A DNA stretch of 29,882 bases from CAYOHG01 sp964465125 (GTDB taxonomy: Bacteria; Planctomycetota; Phycisphaerae; UBA1845; Fen-1342): assembly GCA_964465125.1 (NCBI GenBank), contig CAYXIO010000053.1:1-29882 (forward strand). The letters run 5' to 3'. The notes under the pieces are model-generated. The model worked only from the letters and a program-made list of their open reading frames with translations, was not told where the DNA came from and searched no databases. The number at the start of each line of letters is the position of its first letter. Positions within the stretch are counted from its first letter, which is position 1. The translations under genes were made by a program, and so were the position numbers. Positions 28,706 to 29,882 of this stretch are shown piece by piece.

Positions 28706-29544
28706 GCTGAGGCCTCGCTGTCAATGATCGCGCGCCCGATCATCTCGACGATTTGCGGGACGACGGCATTGCCGAGACATCGAAGTCGGTGTGTCCAGGT
28801 TCGAACCCCATCATCCATTCCACAAATCGGGGGTTCAACCGGCCCGTCCGTCCAGTAGCTTCCTGCATCGTCGCGTCCAAGTAACCTCGCGAGACGCGGT
28901 GCAAGTGGGACTTCGAACCGAGCGGCCCGGTCCCCTTCCACTCCGCTGCCCTCGGCGTCGGCAGCAGGCCGCGCTTCGCCATCGCCACAAGACTCCGGCC
29001 GCTCTGCCGTCCGTTTCCTGGTTTCCCGCCTCTCTCGGTATCCGGCGTTGGCAATAATCCAGACCCGGTCCCTTCGGTGAGGAGCACCAACGGCCGCAGC
29101 CGGTATGCAGTGCCACTCCGCGTCATACCCGAGCGAGGCCAAGTCTCCGAGAACCTCGCCGAGCCCTCGACCAAGCAAAGCTGAGACGTTCTCCACGAGG
29201 ACGTAGATCGGTCGTACCTCGCCAATGATTCGGGCGAACTCAACCCATAGTCCGCTTCGTTCGCCAGCAAGACCGGCGCCCTTGCCCGCGACGGAGATGT
29301 CTTGGCAGGGGAATCCTCCGACGATGATGTCGACTGCGATTCCGTCGGCAGCAAGGCGCTCTGCTGTGACTGTCCTAACGTCGTCATAGATAGGCACTCC
29401 CGGCCAATGTCGCGCGAGCACGCGACGGCAAAACGGTTCGATCTCGGCAAACGCCATCGTCTTGAATCCGCCGGTGCGCTCGAGTCCGAGCGAGAATCCG
29501 CCGATCCCCGAGAACAGGTCCAGCACGCGCAGCGGCTCGCTCAC
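28702..29544 (-). CDS. dcm: DNA (cytosine-5-)-methyltransferase
   Basis: 280 aa from GTG at 29544 (GTGA overlap with the preceding tiny ORF). Motif I LDLFSGIGGFSLGLE (residues 9-22), motif II/III region with FAEIEPFCRRVL, motif IV GGFPCQDIS with catalytic Cys80, motif VI ENVSALL (118-124), motif VIII PHRRDRVWIIA (155-165), and motif IX/X region RLRCLGNAVVPQIVEMIGRA (253-272). The target-recognition region is short, so specificity cannot be read. It methylates C5 of cytosine in DNA, probably protecting phage DNA from host restriction. A second long frame with recognisable motifs lies within it (see the 28740-29387 entry). Confidence 0.93.
   Translation of the reverse strand: MSEPLRVLDLFSGIGGFSLGLERTGGFKTMAFAEIEPFCRRVLARHWPGVPIYDDVRTVTAERLAADGIAVDIIVGGFPCQDISVAGKGAGLAGERSGLWVEFARIIGEVRPIYVLVENVSALLGRGLGEVLGDLASLGYDAEWHCIPAAAVGAPHRRDRVWIIANAGYRERRETRKRTAERPESCGDGEARPAADAEGSGVEGDRAARFEVPLAPRLARLLGRDDAGSYWTDGPVEPPICGMDDGVRTWTHRLRCLGNAVVPQIVEMIGRAIIDSEASA
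28740..29387 (-). CDS. Alternate-frame protein nested in the methyltransferase gene
   Basis: 215 aa in the +1 frame relative to the methyltransferase. ATG at 29387 has GGGAG about nine bases upstream. Its product is not random-looking: EDSPAKTSPSRARAPVLLAN, SSWRTSQLCLVEGSARFSET, then TWPRSGMTRSGTAYRLRPL, GLLPTPRAAEWKG, and LNPRFVEWMMGFEPGHTDFD ending in SAMPSSRKSSR. I recognise the WRTSQLCL..G...FSETWPRSGM, LPTP and LNP.(F/W)VEWLMGFP.GWT...S.TPSSRKS motifs from separately annotated phage proteins that accompany Dcm. Low-complexity Ser/Thr/Pro composition is expected from frame-shifting a GC-rich gene, so this may also be a spurious frame. No function known. Confidence 0.4.
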   Translation of the reverse strand: MTTLGQSQQSALLPTESQSTSSSEDSPAKTSPSRARAPVLLANEADYGLSSPESLARYDRSTSSWRTSQLCLVEGSARFSETWPRSGMTRSGTAYRLRPLVLLTEGTGSGLLPTPDTERGGKPGNGRQSGRSLVAMAKRGLLPTPRAAEWKGTGPLGSKSHLHRVSRGYLDATMQEATGRTGRLNPRFVEWMMGFEPGHTDFDVSAMPSSRKSSR

Positions 29545-29591
29545 CCTGCGCGGCTCGACATCAGTATCTGCGGGCGCTCGTTGGTGCTCAT
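29541..29591 (-). CDS. 16-residue ORF (possible leader peptide)
   Basis: ATG at 29591 (MSTNERPQILMSSRAG) follows a very strong GAGGAGGGG site and ends in a TGA overlapping the GTG of the methyltransferase (GTGA). Its start also overlaps the preceding stop (ATGA). The short length suggests a coupling leader rather than a functional protein. Translation is inferred only from these signals. Confidence 0.4.
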   Translation of the reverse strand: MSTNERPQILMSSRAG

Positions 29592-29686
29592 GTCGTCCCC
29601 TCCTCGATCAGCGCGCGGATTGCATCGGCAATCACCTGCGCCCATTCGTTTTCGCCGTGTCACCAATTGCTGCTTTCCTTTGTCAC
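29588..29686 (-). pseudogene. Tiny ORF with in-frame TGA
   Basis: From GTG at 29686: MTKESSNW, then TGA (29662-29660), then in the same frame HGENEWAQVIADAIRALIEEGTT and a stop overlapping the next ATG (ATGA). The part after the TGA looks like a natural helical protein end (EWAQVIADAIRALIEEG) and has no good start of its own. It could be a small gene broken by a substitution or sequencing error, or a short late start at GTG giving 15 residues. Confidence 0.35.
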
Positions 29687-29695
29687 CCGGTCCAA

Positions 29696-29882
29696 CTAAT
29701 AGGATAGGGCCGCGATCATCACAACCACGCCGATGATCGCGCCGATGGCGACGCCGGCCGCAAGCTGGTCGGCGACCTGCGACCATGTGGGCCGGCTCTC
29801 GACGCTCAGGCGAGCGTAGGGGTGCACGTCGGACAGTCGACGCGGCGTCGGGCGCGGGCCGCGGGAGTGGGCGCTGCTGATG
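29696..29882 (-). CDS. Small membrane protein (5' end outside or near window edge)
   Basis: The frame is open from the right edge to TAG at 29698-29696, at least 61 aa visible: SSAHSRGPRPTPRRLSDVHP, YARLSVESRPTWSQVADQLA, then AGVAIGAIIGVVVMIAALSY. A single C-terminal membrane helix is clear (about 20 residues). The start may lie upstream of the window; an internal GTG (VHPYARL) is possible. Function unknown; it precedes the methyltransferase operon. Confidence 0.5.
   Translation of the reverse strand, partial: ISSAHSRGPRPTPRRLSDVHPYARLSVESRPTWSQVADQLAAGVAIGAIIGVVVMIAALSY

Overview
The window is a stretch of a high-GC, tailed double-stranded DNA phage (or a prophage of that type), probably of podovirus layout. 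Every gene I can support is on the minus strand, so the reading order runs from high to low coordinates. The hallmark genes are a PBSX-type terminase large subunit, a P22-like portal, an acidic scaffold, an N4-gp56-like major capsid protein, adaptor-type head-completion proteins, and a lysis cassette. I see no tape-measure, sheath or tail-tube gene, which fits a short tail. The GC-rich codon use, the embedded Rz/Rz1 pair and the KorA-like regulator suggest a proteobacterial host (beta or gamma); this is inference. No integrase, replication, tRNA, CRISPR or reverse transcriptase gene is visible.

Layout, in transcription order. (1) 29882-27708: a small membrane protein, two tiny coupled ORFs, a DNA cytosine-5 methyltransferase with a second conserved-looking frame inside it, a KorA/TrfB-like DNA-binding protein, and an HPPC-motif protein. 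(2) 27723-20390: packaging and head module, comprising terminase, a repeat-rich spacer, a 143-aa protein, portal, a small protein, scaffold, a CsrA-like protein, capsid and a 148-aa putative decoration protein, closed by a clear intrinsic terminator. (3) 20300-17045: adaptors and small virion proteins. (4) 17045-13853: a beta-helix protein, then a 611-aa protein built of about 24 copies of a 20-residue Gly/Ala repeat. (5) 13856-11142: lysis and envelope module, comprising a coiled-coil membrane protein, a 32-aa protein, holin, lytic transglycosylase, a duplicated winged-helix protein and overlapping Rz/Rz1 spanins. (6) 11131-1: small proteins, then a large tail/adhesin module. That module holds a putative GH43-like beta-propeller protein, a short repeat protein, a 450-aa protein sharing its N-terminal module, a 918-aa tail hub-like protein, an FN3-type protein, a GNAT-like protein, an S74-chaperone protein and a large protein cut by the left edge.

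Genes are packed tightly. TGATG, ATGA, GTGA or TAGTG stop/start overlaps and GTG starts are frequent, which points to translational coupling. Two runs of exactly ten Ns (12202-12211 and 26763-26772) each break a real gene, and reading-frame arguments show that neither stands for ten missing bases.

Most noteworthy: the dual-frame coding inside the methyltransferase gene; the Gly/Ala 20-mer repeat shared by two separate genes; a split and duplicated tail-hub N-terminal module; a four-copy dispersed inverted repeat (GTKGC...GCMAC) at gene borders with compensatory base changes; and a CsrA-like gene between scaffold and capsid. All identifications come from reading motifs by eye; no database search was run.
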